From Mesorhabditis belari (lineage: Eukaryota > Nematoda > Chromadorea > Rhabditida > Rhabditidae), in the NCBI GenBank assembly GCA_958450365.1, contig CAUEEP010000727.1, positions 1,245,501-1,309,500 on the forward strand: a DNA stretch of 64,000 nucleotides, read 5' to 3'. The notes beneath the pieces are model-generated. The model worked only from the letters and a program-made list of their open reading frames with translations, was not told the origin of the DNA and made no database searches. Numbering within the stretch: position 1 is the first letter of the stretch; the number at the start of each line of letters is the position of its first letter. The translations under genes and the position numbers were made by a program. Positions 49,786-62,578 of the stretch are shown piece after piece.

Positions 49786-50048
49786 TTTGAGTTCTTTATT
49801 TTTTATTGTTATTTTGTTGTTTGTTATACGCTGCTTTTTTGTGCATTCAATTTCATGTAAATGAGTACTTGTACGGTTAGTTGACACTTCTATTTTTGAT
49901 CTCTTGTACGCGTTTTAACAATAAATCTCAAATTGAATAAATGCTTTATTTAAAAGTTTTATTTTTGGCTGAAAGACGTTTAAACATTTGATTCACATCT
50001 TTGTTCAGTTGTGCTGAAGTTTCACAATTTATTAGTCTTCTTTAGGAA
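49786..50048 (+). promoter_or_regulatory. Intercistronic spacer CTF18 to GFM2
   Basis: 263 bases with AATAAA at 49920-49925 and GAATAAAT soon after, then TCTTCTTTAG 3 bases before the GFM2 ATG. A poly(A) signal followed by a close acceptor fits an operon boundary. Operon status is an inference. Confidence 0.45.
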
Positions 50049-53000
50049 ATGAGTCAAGTACGCACATATTTACTTCAAAGGATTTTTAGAAAACAGGCAC
50101 TCCGGCTTTTAGTAGGTTACAAATTAGATTGTTTTAAAGCTTACATTTAGACAACAAAAAAGAAACCTTCAAATATACGAAACATTGGAATAATTGCACA
50201 TATTGACTCGGGAAAAACTACGATCACAGAAAAATTTCTTTATTTGGCAGGTAACACTTTTCCTTGATAAATATTTATACGATTTGCTTAAGGGATGATA
50301 AAATCGGTAGGGAATGTTGATTCAGGAACAACTGTAACAGATTATCTTGACATTGAAAGGGAAAGGGGTGAGTTTTTTGTATCAAATTCACCTTTTGAAA
50401 TGAACGTCTAGGCATTACTGTACAATCGGCGGTTGTTCACTTTGACTGGCATGGCCATAAGATCAATTTAATTGATACTCCTGGTCATGTCGATTTTACG
50501 ATGGAAGTTGAAAGGTCGAGTTTGGATCCTATTATATGTTAAATCTAAAGTGTTCTTGTTTTATTATTACTTTAATTCAGGTCTTTGAGAGTTATGGACG
50601 GAGTTGTTGTCGTTTTAGATGGATCAGTCGGTGTTCAAGTTGGCTCCTTGAACGTCTTGCTCGAATCTTTGTGATTTTAGGCCCAAACACTTACCGTCTA
50701 TAACCAAGCGTCAAAATTTAATCTTCCATCCGTTTTCTTTCTGAACAAAATGGATAAGAAAGGAGCTGATGAAAAGAAAGCAATTGATTCGATAGAGCAG
50801 AAATTGGGAGTAAAAAGTGAGCTTGTTTTTTTTTATTTATTAAAGCTTTCTTCAGCAATTCTGACATCAAGCCTAGTGAGAGATGGGGGAAAAGTTACTG
50901 GTATAGTTGACTTATTGAAGAAGTCATGGCTTGATGTGACAAGTGAATCTCCACGATGGATTGCGATTGATGTACTTATTTTGGTGAAACTCAGCTTACT
51001 AGTGTATTTAGAAAAACACGAGAATTGAAGAAGCCTATCTACGAGGTCATGAAGAAATGTTATATTCATTAGCTGATTGTGACAAGGAGTTCTCGGACGA
51101 ATTTCTTGATAATAACTTTCAAAATATTAAAGCGAACACAATTTATGAAGGTAAGACTTTTCCAAAAGCTAAAACGTATAATTTGCTTTTTAGCAATTCT
51201 TCGTGTCACTTTGAAGAGAATGGGCAGTGCCGTGTCTTGTGGTAGTGCGTTGAGGTTATTATAAGCTTTATTGACTAAAAGTCTTTTATTTCAGATGGAA
51301 TGCAAGCGTTAGCACAGCTTTGGATGCGGTGGCGAGCTTTTTACCAAACCCTGAAGAGGAGCTAAACCTTTCCGAATACTTCGAGGATCAATTGAGCGCT
51401 CTTGTTTTTAAGGTTTGAAAGTTTAAATAAATGCATAGTAACAAATTTAGGTTACGCACGATAAACGAAAAGGCCCGCTTAGTTATCTGCGTGTTTACAC
51501 CGGCAGTTTAAAAAACAACGCAACTATTTTTAACGCAACCCGCGGGCAAAACGAAGGTCCGGCCAAAGTAGGTTTTTGTTATTGCATTACTCAAACATCC
51601 ACTACATAGGTATTTCTACCGTATAGCGATGAACTTACGTCCGTTGATGTTATAACAGCGGGTAATATTGCCGTAGTATCTGGTTTGAAGAAAACGATCA
51701 CCGGAGATACACTATTAGCCACGTAAATTTGAGACTGTTTCTATCATAATTCACAATTTTTTTAAGCGATTTACTTGGGTATGAAGCAGCAAAGAAACAT
51801 CATACCAACCGAAAAATTTCACAAACAATTTCGCATGACAGTCACCGAAAACAAGCTCACAATGTTGGACTCCATAGGTAATTTTGTCGTCGGCAAAAAT
51901 AGCAAATTCTCTTTAGATTATCGGTTGTAAAAAATGTGAAAAGTGACAAGAACGTGCTAACAATGACAGGTTATCTTTTTTAAACATTTGTGCGCAATAT
52001 TCTTTAGGTATTGAGACTCCAGAGCCCGTGTATTATTGCAGTGTTGAGCCACCTTCAACCAGCTCACAACATGAATTCGAAAAAGCGCTCTCTGAACTTT
52101 GTGTCGAAGATCCGTCTATGAGATTTCGAGTCAGTCAAGAAACTGGACAAATGGTAAGATAGTATCTTGTGTCTCTCAACTCCCAACTTTAGATCATCGA
52201 GGCCATGGGAGAATTGCATCTGGAGGTGATTAAAGATAGGTTCTTGACGAACTATGGTCTAAAAGTTTTCTTGGGCCCATTGCAGGTTTGTATGACTCTT
52301 TACGATAATATGTGATTACAATTTAGATTGCATATCGAGAAGTGATTTTAAATGCGGCGTCACGCTCGACGTCAGTTGAAGAAACTTTGAATGGCAGAAT
52401 ACATGCGGCGTCACTAAATTTATCGATATCTCCGAGTGACGCAAAGTTTAAACAAGTATGCAATGAATTTTAGCTATATGTTTTTTTGTTTTAGGTTTCG
52501 TTAAATTTGCCGAAAGATCCACCACCCCTTCCTCCGAGAGCTGAATGGATTCAAGCCATAAACGAGGGTTGCATGAATGCTCTTCAAAATGGACCACTAC
52601 TTGGATTTCCAGTTTTATTTATTAAATCTATACACATGATTCCTGATTAAGATTTCCAACGTTTCGATCTCGCTTGATGGATACACAGTCAGTGGTGGAA
52701 AAATTAATACAGCTTTAAGTTAGTTTTAAATGGGTGTTATTTATCATAAATCATTTAGTATCCGCATGTGCAAATCGTTGTGTCAGCGAAGCGTTGGACG
52801 AAAGTGGTGTTCGACTTGCGGAACCTGTGATGAAATTGGATATCACTGTACAAGTGGGCAACCCTCATAGATTCCATAATAGGAACGATTAATTACAAAA
52901 TCTAAACGATTGGAGATGATGCGGCAGGAAATAAATCCTTTTAGAATCTTGACTCTTCGACACCTGGTCTTCAACCAATTCTGCAAGAACTTAGCAAACG

Positions 53001-53284
53001 AAGGACTCAAATTAGTGGGGTCACTCCGATCGGTAAGCTTTGGCATTATTTGACTCTTCACGTTTTTTAAAGGTAACTCGACGACAATATCTGGTATTAT
53101 TCCATTAGCGGAGATGCCCGATTTAGCCTCGACCATAAGAACTTTGTCATCTGGATACGCTTCACTACATGTTCAGGTACTGACGATCGAAATCCTTGAT
53201 TTCGTATTTTAGGTCCACGACTACCAAATGCTCAATGAACACGACCAAGAAAAAATTATTAGAACTAGTGTACGTAGAAATTAG
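50049..53284 (+). CDS. GFM2: Mitochondrial elongation factor G2 (ribosome recycling)
   Basis: GTPase that splits mitochondrial ribosomes after termination, together with the recycling factor. [20 protein letters not shown] is a good mitochondrial presequence. The G1 motif is [34 protein letters not shown] is followed by [14 protein letters not shown] (switch I), then [10 protein letters not shown] (G3) and [10 protein letters not shown] (G4). Domain II has [20 protein letters not shown]. Domain IV/V includes [24 protein letters not shown] and [20 protein letters not shown]. The wording matches GFM2 rather than the translocase GFM1. It ends IIRTSVRRN at 53284, about 690-700 residues, somewhat shorter than human GFM2. 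One intron (about 52851-52943) is double the usual length. Confidence 0.92.
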
Positions 53285-53793
53285 ACACATGTATTTAGAT
53301 TTTTAGCTTTAGATTTTCCGCCATTTTTGTTTGTTAATTTGTTATTTCTCGTTCTCAATAAATATTCATTTTTCAGACAGATTTCAGACATTTTTCGGTT
53401 TTATTTTACTTGAAGTTACCTACTTTAGAAAAGATGATGTTTTTGTGTAGTAAAATGCGCTTTTTAAACTAACAAAATATTTTAAAAACTTCATTGACGT
53501 ATGCTCTTTTCAAAGTTTTGGGCGACAAATGTGCTATTTTTCGACCGAAAAACCCGTGGGATGAACGTTTTGGTGAGCATCATGAGGGCAGAGACCCAGA
53601 GAAAAATAAGACATACACGTGACAATTCTAAACGCTCGCTTTGGGTAAACATTTGTTCATTTTTAATGGCCTAACGTTACGCTTTCCTCCTTAACGTTGT
53701 GGCGGTGAAAAAACGTTCGCAACTTTGCTAAAATTCTTGTGTTTCTTTTAAGAAAATGTTATCGGTTTTAAAGAGTACGTATTTTTAGAGAGA
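53285..53793 (+). other. Spacer GFM2 to AASS
   Basis: 509 bases. AATAAA at 53357-53362 ends the GFM2 transcript. CGTATTTTTAG lies 5 bases before the AASS ATG as a likely trans-splice acceptor. Nothing else is recognised. Confidence 0.5.
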
Positions 53794-56700
53794 ATGTTGC
53801 GATATCTTTCTCTCGGCCGACTGTCAAAAGAGATCTCTCGTTATCACTCCCAGTAAGCACTTTTCTTTGTTCCTTTTTGGGAAATGATAAGACTCTTAGG
53901 AAAGTCTACTGTAATGTTTTGACCATATCTATAAAACATTAAGGATGTGAATAATTCTTCTAGTTTTTGATGTTTTTGTTTTAGTTATGTTGGAAAAGGT
54001 GTCCCAACTCTGGGCATTCGACGCGAAACGATTAATGCGTGGGAAAGGCGTGCACCATTGGCACCAGTACATGTGAAGAAGTTGACAAAGAAAGGCGTAC
54101 GAGTGCTGATTCAACCAAGCAACAGAAGAGCTTTTCCTATTCAGGTTCGACAGATTAAAATCACCTTTCATTTAATGTAACTTTAGGACTATGTGGCCGC
54201 TGGAGCTTTAGTGAAGGAGGATTTGAGCGAGGCGCAATTGATTATTTCCGTCAAACAGGTATTAACACTTGTACTACTAATGATTTTAATAAAAAAATCA
54301 GGTTCCCATTGATCAACTGATTCCCGAGAAAGCCTATGCTTTCTTTTCGCACACGATCAAAGCTCAACAGGACAATATGGCCATGCTTGACACCATTTTG
54401 CAAAGGGTACATTTGTGAATATAACTTATTGTAAAATGCTTTTTAGAAAATTCGGCTTATCGATTACGAGAAAATCGTCGATGAGAAGGGGAAGCGAAAA
54501 GTTATGTTTGGAAAGTGGGCTGGCCATGCTGGTTTCATTGATATTCTTCATGGACTTGGTCTTCGATTGCTTGCACTTGGTATGTTAGCAAGGTTTAAAA
54601 AAAGGGGTTAATGATAAAATTCTAGGGCACCACACACCATTTTTGCATCTTGGCTTGGCGCATAACTATTCGGATAGTCATATGGTGAGTTATTGGTTTA
54701 TACTGTTTTGTTTATTATAATGAATTTAGGCAATCAACGCAATTCGTGATATTGGATATGAAATCGCCTTGAATAAAATGCCTCGGTAAGCTTACAAAAG
54801 CAAGGTTTTTTATATAAAAAGCATCACTTTAGGTCTCTTGGTCCACTCGTGTTTGTATTTACCGGCTCTGGAAATGTATCGCAAGGAGCCCAAGAGCTTT
54901 TCGAGCATCTGCCCCATGAATTTGTTGACGTCGCAACATTGCCTAAAGTTGCGCAAAAAGGACGTGCGTTTGAAAGTTTGGTGCGTGTAAAAGTTTCATT
55001 TTAGAGTTGAACAAGGTATACGGGTGCGTGGTGACAAGAGCTGACCATATGGTTCCCAAATCAAATGAAGGTGTTTACAATAAGCAAGAATTCGAAGAAC
55101 ACCCAGAGAATTTCCGGTCTAAATTCGCCACGGAGGTATTATACACTTTGTAAAGCGTCTAAATCATTTGGCGTTCAGATTGCTCCATATGCTTCGGTGA
55201 TCATAAACGGTGTTTATTGGGGTGTCAATACTCCTCGATTGCTGACTATCCCCGACGCAAAGAATTTGCTGACACCTGTAAATAAGGTGACTTCGAGTTG
55301 ACTAGTTAATACTTTGCATATTTTTAGTATGACATGCCTGGTTGCCCCTCTCTCCCTCATCGTTTGATTGCGCTATGTGATATTTCGGCCGACCCTGGTG
55401 GTTCTATTGAATTTATGACCGAATGCACAACGATCGATAAGCCCTTCACGATTTACGATGCTGACTTCAACACGAGCAAGGATGGGTAATTTGGTTAACT
55501 TTTATCTAGAACTCATCGTTTGTTTTAGTTTTGATTCCAAATCGGGCTGCCTTGTATGTTCGATTGACAACATGCCGGCTCAAATGCCTGTCGAAGCGAC
55601 TGAACAATTCGGAAACCTACTGTTTCCATACGTTATCGACATGGTTTTGTAATTGATCAAAACCCTTTTTATTTGTTTCTAGTTGAATTGCTCAACAGAT
55701 TTGCCGTTTGATCGTCTTCAATGCGCCCCCGAAGTCAAACGAGCCATCATTACAAACAATGGCGGGTTGACGCCCGATTTTGAATACATCGCTGACTTGC
55801 GAAAACAAAAAGCTTTGAGGTTCTAGCTTCTTTGCTTTTTAAATTTTTAAACCTTTAGCTCTTCGCATAAAACAAGAGCCACGGGTGTCAACGAGAAAAA
55901 GGTCAGTTTTTAAAAACGTGGAATTACCTATCTAACTACTTACTTTAGGTCCTTCTTCTAGGTGCTGGTATGGTCTCAGGTCCGGTGGCTGATTTCTATT
56001 CCCGACAAAGCAATGTATCTGTTATGAACTATTCATTTTCAACTTGATTCCTAGGTTTCATTAACGGTAGCTACAGAATCGTTGGCTGATGGTCAAAAGC
56101 TTTGCACATCACCGAACATCTCAAACATTGTTTTGGATGTCAATAAAGAACAAGGAACCCTTTCTGATCTTATCAAGTAATTTGTTGTATTTATCTCAAA
56201 TTTATGCCAACTTTAGGGAACACGATTTGGTAGTCTCGCTTCTTCCTTTCACTTTCCACACAGCGGTTGCGAAGATGTGCATTAAACACGGGTAAGCATT
56301 CATTTGGTGGTTTGGAACAAAAAGATTGTTTAGAACGGATATGTGCACCTCTAGCTACGTGTCGCCCGAACTACAAGAACTTCACAAAGCGTTGGAAACC
56401 ATTTCTTTTATCCTTAATTTTTATAATTTAGGGCCCGTGATGCTGGAGTGACAATTATGAATGAATCAGGTATCCTCCTCATTTACCTAGAATCAATAAA
56501 GCAGGATACTGAGTAGATTTGATTTATTTAGGTCTCGATCCCGGCATTGACCACATGCTTGCCGTTGACTGTTTCGACAAAGTGCAAGAACATGGAGGAA
56601 AGGTTAGTCTTAAATTTATTATTCTCTTTTTAATCGTGAAACACTTTAGGTCACCTCGTTTGTTTCCTTCTGCGGAGGTCTTCCTGCACCAGAAGTTTCG

Positions 56701-58007
56701 GAAAATCCCCTTCGTTACAAGTTCAGCTGGTCACCAAAAGGAGTCCTCATGGCGCTTTTAAATCCCGCACGTTATCTGATGGATGGCAAAGTATTTTTTT
56801 GCTCTGCTCCGAGTTAAATCACGCATTCTAGATTGTGGACATTCCAGCCGGAAAAGTTGTCGACAGTCTCTACCCGATCGATTTCATGCCAGGCTTCAAC
56901 CTCATCGGCTATCCAAACCGTGACTCAACAAAGTTAGTCTTACTGTTCTTTAAGCACTACTATTTTGGTTTAGGTATGCTGACATCTATGGACTGGGCTC
57001 TGAATGTAAGACACTTTTACGTGGAACACTTCGCTACAGGGTATGCTAGTTTTTATCAAGTATAATATGGAATCTATTTTAGGGCTTTGTTGAAACGGTG
57101 AAGGCTCTGGAAGCGGTTGGTTTACTCAACTCGAATCGCTCGGAGATCTTTAATTCTACCGTCGGACCAGATCTCACTTGGGTAAATATAGCTTTTTCTA
57201 TTCGTTAAAGTAGAAGTTTAGAAAGAACTTATGGCTAGTCTGCTAAACCAACAACCGGATATTTTCCCCGAATCTTTGATTAATATTGCTACCGAGCGTG
57301 TTGGAAAAGAAAATCCGGTAATTACTTGATTACATTTTTAAACTATTAATTATGAGCTTCAGGTTGGTATGCGCGCTCTTATCGAACTTGGTTTCTTCTC
57401 GGATATTGTTGGAGAGCGCCATGGATCGGCTATTGATACTCTAGCGCCCTACTTGGCCAAGGTTTTTAGTTTCTACGAGCAAAATTAAATCAGTTGAAAT
57501 AGGTCCTTTCTTTCCGTGAAAAAGAACGTGATTTGGTTCTTCTTAATCACGACATCGGTGTGCAGCTTCGCAATGGTGCAAAAGAAAGACATAGGTATAT
57601 ATGTTTTGTTGCTTTGTTTAAATGCGTATACCTTTTGCTTTAGAATCAGCCTTGTTGCATATGGTGGAGAGAATGGATTTTCGGCAATGGCTCGCACCGT
57701 TGGATACACTTGTGCCATCGTTTCGCACATGATTCTTGAGGGTATGGATTTTAAATGAAAGCTAAAATATTACAATTTTATCATATGTATCAAATTTTAG
57801 GTGAAATCCAAAAGGGAGGCGTTCTTCGCCCAGTCATCAAAGAGGTTTGGCTTTATCTTTTACCAACAGTTAACCCTATTTTAACAGGTTTATCGACCAG
57901 TGCTCAAACGCTTGGCAGACTTCGGAATCTCAGGTAAAAATTCTTCTCTGAGTCTGTTTTTATCCCTCTCTTTAGCCACCCGCACCGTCACTCCAATGTC
58001 TGATTAG
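53794..58007 (+). CDS. aass-1: Alpha-aminoadipic semialdehyde synthase (LKR/SDH)
   Basis: Bifunctional mitochondrial enzyme for the first two steps of lysine breakdown: lysine-ketoglutarate reductase, then saccharopine dehydrogenase. [19 protein letters not shown] resembles a mitochondrial presequence. The reductase half has [40 protein letters not shown] and [20 protein letters not shown] linker carries [14 protein letters not shown]. The dehydrogenase half starts [20 protein letters not shown] (Rossmann loop) and continues [53 protein letters not shown] and [15 protein letters not shown]. The end is TRTVTPMSD at 58007. About 900 residues and more than 20 exons, close to the usual length. 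It is last of the four + strand genes starting at gtbp-1. Confidence 0.95.
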
Positions 58008-58567
58008 TGGAAAAGCCGTTGAAGATTGTTGCTGTTACTCGAAACATTAGTACTTTACTTCTAAACCCATACAGGTTTTTTAAAGCAATTTTTGCTCAAT
58101 GTGTTTTTGTGTTTTGACATAATTTCTTTGGTTTTATGACAATTAGATTTTTATCTGGTATCGAACCGGTTGTTATTCTATCTCTCCGATGATTGTGCAT
58201 TATAGTTTTCGGTGTGCATTTTAAACGAACCCGGTGGCATAGTCTCCTCTTTTTGCAGTTCAGCAAAACTGCCATTAAAGTGTTTCCAGTTTTGGCACTC
58301 ATTTTGTCATTTTTTGTCTAACGGTTGTCTATGTAAGCACTTCTTTTTAGACGCATTCTTTGTTTATAGTTCAAAAGGTTCTAGTTTTATTTTAGGGTAA
58401 TAAAATTGTTATCATCTGCATTGTTTCAAAAACATTTCAGGCTTTGAAAAAGTATGTGTTGTGTTTTTGGATGCATTTTGAGAAAGAAATGATGCTAGAG
58501 ATTTTATGCCTATGCCACGTTGTGGATGTTTTTCGTGGCTTTTTGAATGAGCATAGTAATGATAAAT
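58008..58567. other. Convergent 3' flanks, AASS / collagen
   Basis: 560 bases of T-rich DNA with an AATAAA at 58399-58404 on the + strand. The open frame 58444-58719 on + overlaps the collagen end antisense and is not credible. Confidence 0.5.
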
Positions 58568-59737
58568 TTAACGACGAGTTCCGTCCTCGAAGAAGACTCC
58601 TCCATCGATGGCGCAGTACTTGGGGCAGATTCCCTTCTCTCCGGCGGCTCCTGGTTGTCCAGGCTGTCCGGGAGCTCCTTAAAATTCAATTTTTGAATGT
58701 TGATATTGTTGGTAACTAATCAGCTTCACTACTGCGATACAACCAGTACCTGACCCTCTGAAATCCTTTTCTTAGAACTTACCAGGGTTTCCGTCTTGTC
58801 CGGGCTGTCCGTCGGGTCCGGATGGTCCCTTGGGTCCGGGTTGTCCTGGGGCTCCATCTTGCCCGGGTTGTCCAGGTGGTCCGGGTGGTCCTTGTGGTCC
58901 GGGCTCTCCGGGCTGTCCAGGCTCTCCGGGGACGAGTGGCTCGCTGACAGCTGGTGCTCCAGGCTCTCCAGGGGCTCCGGGAGCTCCAGGGTTTCCGGGT
59001 GGTCCAGGTGGTCCCTTGGGTCCGGGTTGTCCGGGGGCGGCGTCGTTTCCGGGTTGTCCTGGCTGTCCTGGGGCTCCAGCATCTCCTGGTGGTCCAGGGG
59101 GTCCGGGTGGTCCGGGTGGTCCTGAAAAGTTTTCTTTTAGATATTTTGGGTTCTTTAGAAATTTCATTATCAGATCAACTTTTCACCTTGTGGGCATGGT
59201 TTGCATGGTGGTGGGGTGACTGGCTCACATGGCTGCTGTGGTGGGCGTCCGGGATTTCCGGGGAGTCCAGGAGCTCCGGGCTGAATTCTTCAAGGTTAAA
59301 AACTCTTCACGAGTCAACTTTTCACCTTTCCGGGGCGTCCAGGCTTTCCGGGGGCTCCAGCGGCTCCAGCTGGTCCGGGAAGGCAGCACGAGTCACAGCT
59401 TCCGCCACCGCTTGAGCCTCCTGATCCTCCAACTCCGGCATCTCCGTATCCGGATTGACGGGCAGTACGGTTTCCAGTTGGCAAGTTCTTCAAGTGGTTA
59501 ACCTGGAAATTCGAGAATTATAAGTATCCATCATTTTTTTTTCGTTACCTCGCTCCAGATATCCTTGGCGGATCCTTTGCAGAAAGTGATCTCATTTTGC
59601 ATCGATCGCTTCACATGATGCACATAGTTGTACACCATTGGAAGGGTGACACAAACGGAGAGGACAGCCACCACCGAGAAGGTCACAGCCGAATAGGCCA
59701 CAAAGCGGTAGGCTTTGATCCGAGTTTCGAGGTCCAT
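58568..59737 (-). CDS. col: Cuticle collagen
   Basis: Structural protein of the nematode cuticle, secreted by the hypodermis. The N-terminus [20 protein letters not shown] leads to a membrane-anchor/signal segment ([20 protein letters not shown]), as in the col family. NRTAR gives an RxxR processing site. The triple-helix part has interrupted Gly-X-Y blocks: [17 protein letters not shown], a Cys-bounded gap ([14 protein letters not shown]), then two long GPPGPPG...GQPG blocks. The C-terminus [20 protein letters not shown] is a hallmark of this group. About 300 residues in five exons. A TATA box lies 67-74 bases upstream. Antisense frames across the Gly-X-Y repeats are artefacts. Confidence 0.95.
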
Positions 59738-59803
59738 GATTAGTTTGGGAGGCGCTACTTTGGGAGAAGGAGACGACTCTGGGGATTCTCTTTTCTTTCC
59801 ATG

Positions 59804-59811
59804 CTTTTATA
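59804..59811 (-). promoter_or_regulatory. TATA box of the collagen gene
   Basis: TATAAAAG on the minus strand, in CCCCTATAAAAGCATGG, 67-74 bases before the collagen ATG. A clear TATA box is usual for highly expressed nematode collagen genes. Confidence 0.65.
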
Positions 59812-60516
59812 GGGGAAGCCACTTGGAGACCGGTCTGTACTCCCCTCAGGGCGGAGACAAGGGCGTAGATAGTTTTTGTGGCAGAACTGAAAATGTGCCC
59901 GTGCGAGGGGAGGGAAATTGGAAAGAAAGAGAGGAAGCGATGGTGTTCGAGCGTCCTTGCACAATTTTCTCTTCTCTCGGCGATAAAGCTATGGGAAAGA
60001 AAAGAAGAGAGATGAAGGCAAGTGTGTGTGCCAGTTTGACAACATATGACCGTCAATTTGGAGAGAAACAAAGAACCGATTTCTCCTGATTGCTACAGAG
60101 ATTCCGATTGACTCTTCGTTTTTCTTTCTTTATGTGCGCGCGTGTGTGTGAAAGCAGACACAGATCGGTGAACTCGATGGTGACGAAGTCAAGCTTTTCC
60201 CCTAACGCCAGTCCCCCCCCCCGTTTTTTTCCAGAATGCCAAGCAGTGGGTCAATGCACAAAAAAGGTGCCACCTCAATGAGAGAATTTCTATCCGCCTT
60301 TTTTGCCTCCGATCAGACACCACTAATTGCTGCTCAGTCTCATCGAAATCATCGAATCGGTGCCTGTTTTTTTACACCTCAAAAAAAAGTTTTATTAGAA
60401 CAACAACTAAGATAACTGATAACAAATGCCGATGAGAATAACAAACATAAATTCGATAATATAGTAAAAACAAGAATTGCAAAGCAAATGTCAAGTGAAC
60501 TTATGACTAAACCAAA
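59812..60516. promoter_or_regulatory. Collagen upstream region
   Basis: About 700 bases between the collagen TATA box and the 3' end of the next minus-strand gene. It holds purine-rich tracts, a GT/GC dinucleotide run near 60137-60150 and a C9 run near 60216. It presumably carries collagen control elements. The open frames are not supported. Confidence 0.4.
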
Positions 60517-61636
60517 TTAGAAAGCGGGAAAGTGCTGATTGATCAATTCGGAGATTTCCGGCTTGCTTTTGTGAATGACCCTGCGAATTTTAGTGTTGTT
60601 CCATATCTGCATCAAAATCTCTCGACCTTTCTAAAAAAGATAAATCAACTAATAAGAATAAAGTTGTTACCTCTTCCTTTGTCTTAACGATCGGTCTCGA
60701 TGCAAGCAAATCCTCGTTGTCGAAATGGATTGCCCATTGACTTTGCTCAACGTTATTTTTTTGCTGCTGCTCCGATGGGTAAACTAAATCATAGCAAGAT
60801 TAAAGTGGACAAGTGTCAAAGGTTACCTCCTAGAGAAATTGGTTTACTGTCCTCTAATGGTTGATCGAAGCTGTCATCTAACGGAAGCGATGTCGAAAGT
60901 GCGACCTTTTCCAATTCTTCGCTTAATTCAGCAGGTGAAGTGGCTCCCAAAAATCCTCGCTCCGATGGCTAAAAGTAGGTAGAAATGAGCTCATTATTGT
61001 TTTCAATTACCTTTGGTCTTATTGTGTTGATCAGAGCAGAAATGATAAGCTCTTTTCCAGGCTGGTTGACTAGCGCAAGCAATCTGATGCAAACTTTGTA
61101 TTCGACCGGCTCTGGCTCAGGATTCTAAAAGATCAAATAAAAAACATCGAAAAATTACTTCGATCCGATGATAGACGTCTTGGATAGAACTAGCAAAAGT
61201 TGATCGATAAGTTGGCAAGCCGTGAGCGTTCTTACCCCAATAAATGACGTTACACACCAACTAAAACAATAATTAACTAAAAGCTATGCAGTAAAATGAA
61301 ACTCACCCTGACGTTATCACCTTTTTCGACTCGGTCAACACCCTCAGGTGGGGCAGTCTTCAAAAATGAAACAACACGAAATGGGTTGTTCTTTCGCCAG
61401 TGAAAATGCGGCTCGGTTTCTCTAAAGTTTCTAAATTATCTTTTTCAAAAAAAAATTGAGTACCGAATTGTCACGATCACAAAATCCCCGATGTCGATGT
61501 CGGAGATCAGACCACCCTCAGGCCAGCTCATGTCGTTGATGACAGCATTCCCGAATGGCGTGCGGCAGTAGCGTAGACGTTCCAGACGATGGGCGACGAA
61601 TCCGACGCAGCGTCTCGTTTCATATGGCGGGCTCAT
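60517..61636 (-). CDS. Unrecognised protein, family member A
   Basis: Seven exons give about 300 residues; I do not recognise the family. It starts MSPPYETRRCVGFVAHRLER at 61636, 5 bases after a TATTTTTAG site. Conserved with its neighbour: LERLRYCRTPFGNAVINDMS, DIDIGDFVIVTIRETEP, WRKNNPFRVVSFLK, the YKVCIRLLALVNQPGKELI segment, and the C-terminal IWNNTKIRRVIH. The first 100 residues look like a compact mixed alpha/beta domain. The middle (LSTSLPLDDSFDQPLEDSKP) is Ser/Asp-rich and likely disordered. No signal peptide, membrane segment or catalytic motif is seen. It ends NQHFPAF at 60517. Exon phases agree throughout, and paralogy with the gene at 62579 supports it being real. Confidence 0.75.
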
Positions 61637-62578
61637 CGTTTCTAAAAATAAAAAGTATTATAAAATTTAAAAAGACAAGGGAACGCAAAACAATAAACAG
61701 AAGAGTCTTTTTGTAATTTGGATAGTAACAGCTCCAAGCCAGTGAAGTGAAATATGATAGCCTCATTAGTAAGTTTCTAAAGGTTCGGGAGCTGGTCAAA
61801 ACAGCGCCATAGCAAAAATAGCCCCTCCGCGGTTAAGTTTTTATGCGTTTCTTATTCTTATTGGAGGCAGAATAAAATTATCTACATTTTGCATACTTTG
61901 GGATCACTTAAAACAGGATTGGTGTCGAGAAAAGCCCAGTTAACCTCTTTTTGAACCCTTTTTCGTTTTTTTTGGCATTTTCTCATCCCAGATTTGTTCT
62001 AAACGGCTCCAAAAAATTCAGCAGATAGCTAATATTTTTCTACATCCAATGAAAATAAGAAACACAAATAAACTTAACCGCAAACGCATCATTATTTTGG
62101 CCGGCGCTGTTTTGACCAGGTCCCAAAACTTCTGCGCAAATTTGTACGTACTATACGGGTAAAAAACGAGCTCAACTGACAAGTATGAATTAATTTTTTG
62201 GTTTTCCAAGTCCAAAGCTCTGGGCGCAAAATAGAAACAGACAGTGCCGGTATTCTGTACTCTTGTCTTCCTTATAAATACAACACTTTCATTGCGCTCA
62301 CTTTTGTTTATTCTCACCCGATTTTGTTGTCATTCGCAGTCCGCTGTTTGTAAAATCGTCTTTAAAAATTGAAGTGAGACAAAAGGTTTATTTGTGAGCA
62401 AAGGCAGCATAGCGAACGAATCACAAACCCCCAAAAAAGACACGAAAAAGTGCAAGGATCAATTTTAGCACGATAAAAAAGTTCAACTAATCTAATGTCA
62501 TTAAATGATAATAAAAATTGTAAATAATTTTTTAAAACAATTGGACATTTCAAAAAATAAGTTAAGTTTATAGACGCT
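61637..62578. other. Spacer between the two unknown paralogs
   Basis: 942 bases. It contains the inverted-repeat element at 61783-62127. The rest is AT-rich without recognised features. The frames 62018-62317 and 62362-62640 on - lack homology and overlap the element or the gene end. Confidence 0.5.
61783..62127. mobile_element. Inverted-repeat element between the paralogs
   Basis: Arms of about 80 bases (61783-61864 and 62045-62127) share CTGGTCAAAACAGCGCC, GCGGTTAAGTTT and GTTTCTTATT as reverse complements, with small rearrangements. The interior of about 180 bases is noncoding. Probably a MITE. Confidence 0.75.

Noticed and set aside
58729..59415. Gly/Pro and Leu/Ser-rich antisense frames over the collagen
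   Set aside because: Gly-X-Y coding repeats leave all other frames open. The real collagen frame is on the minus strand with proper exons.
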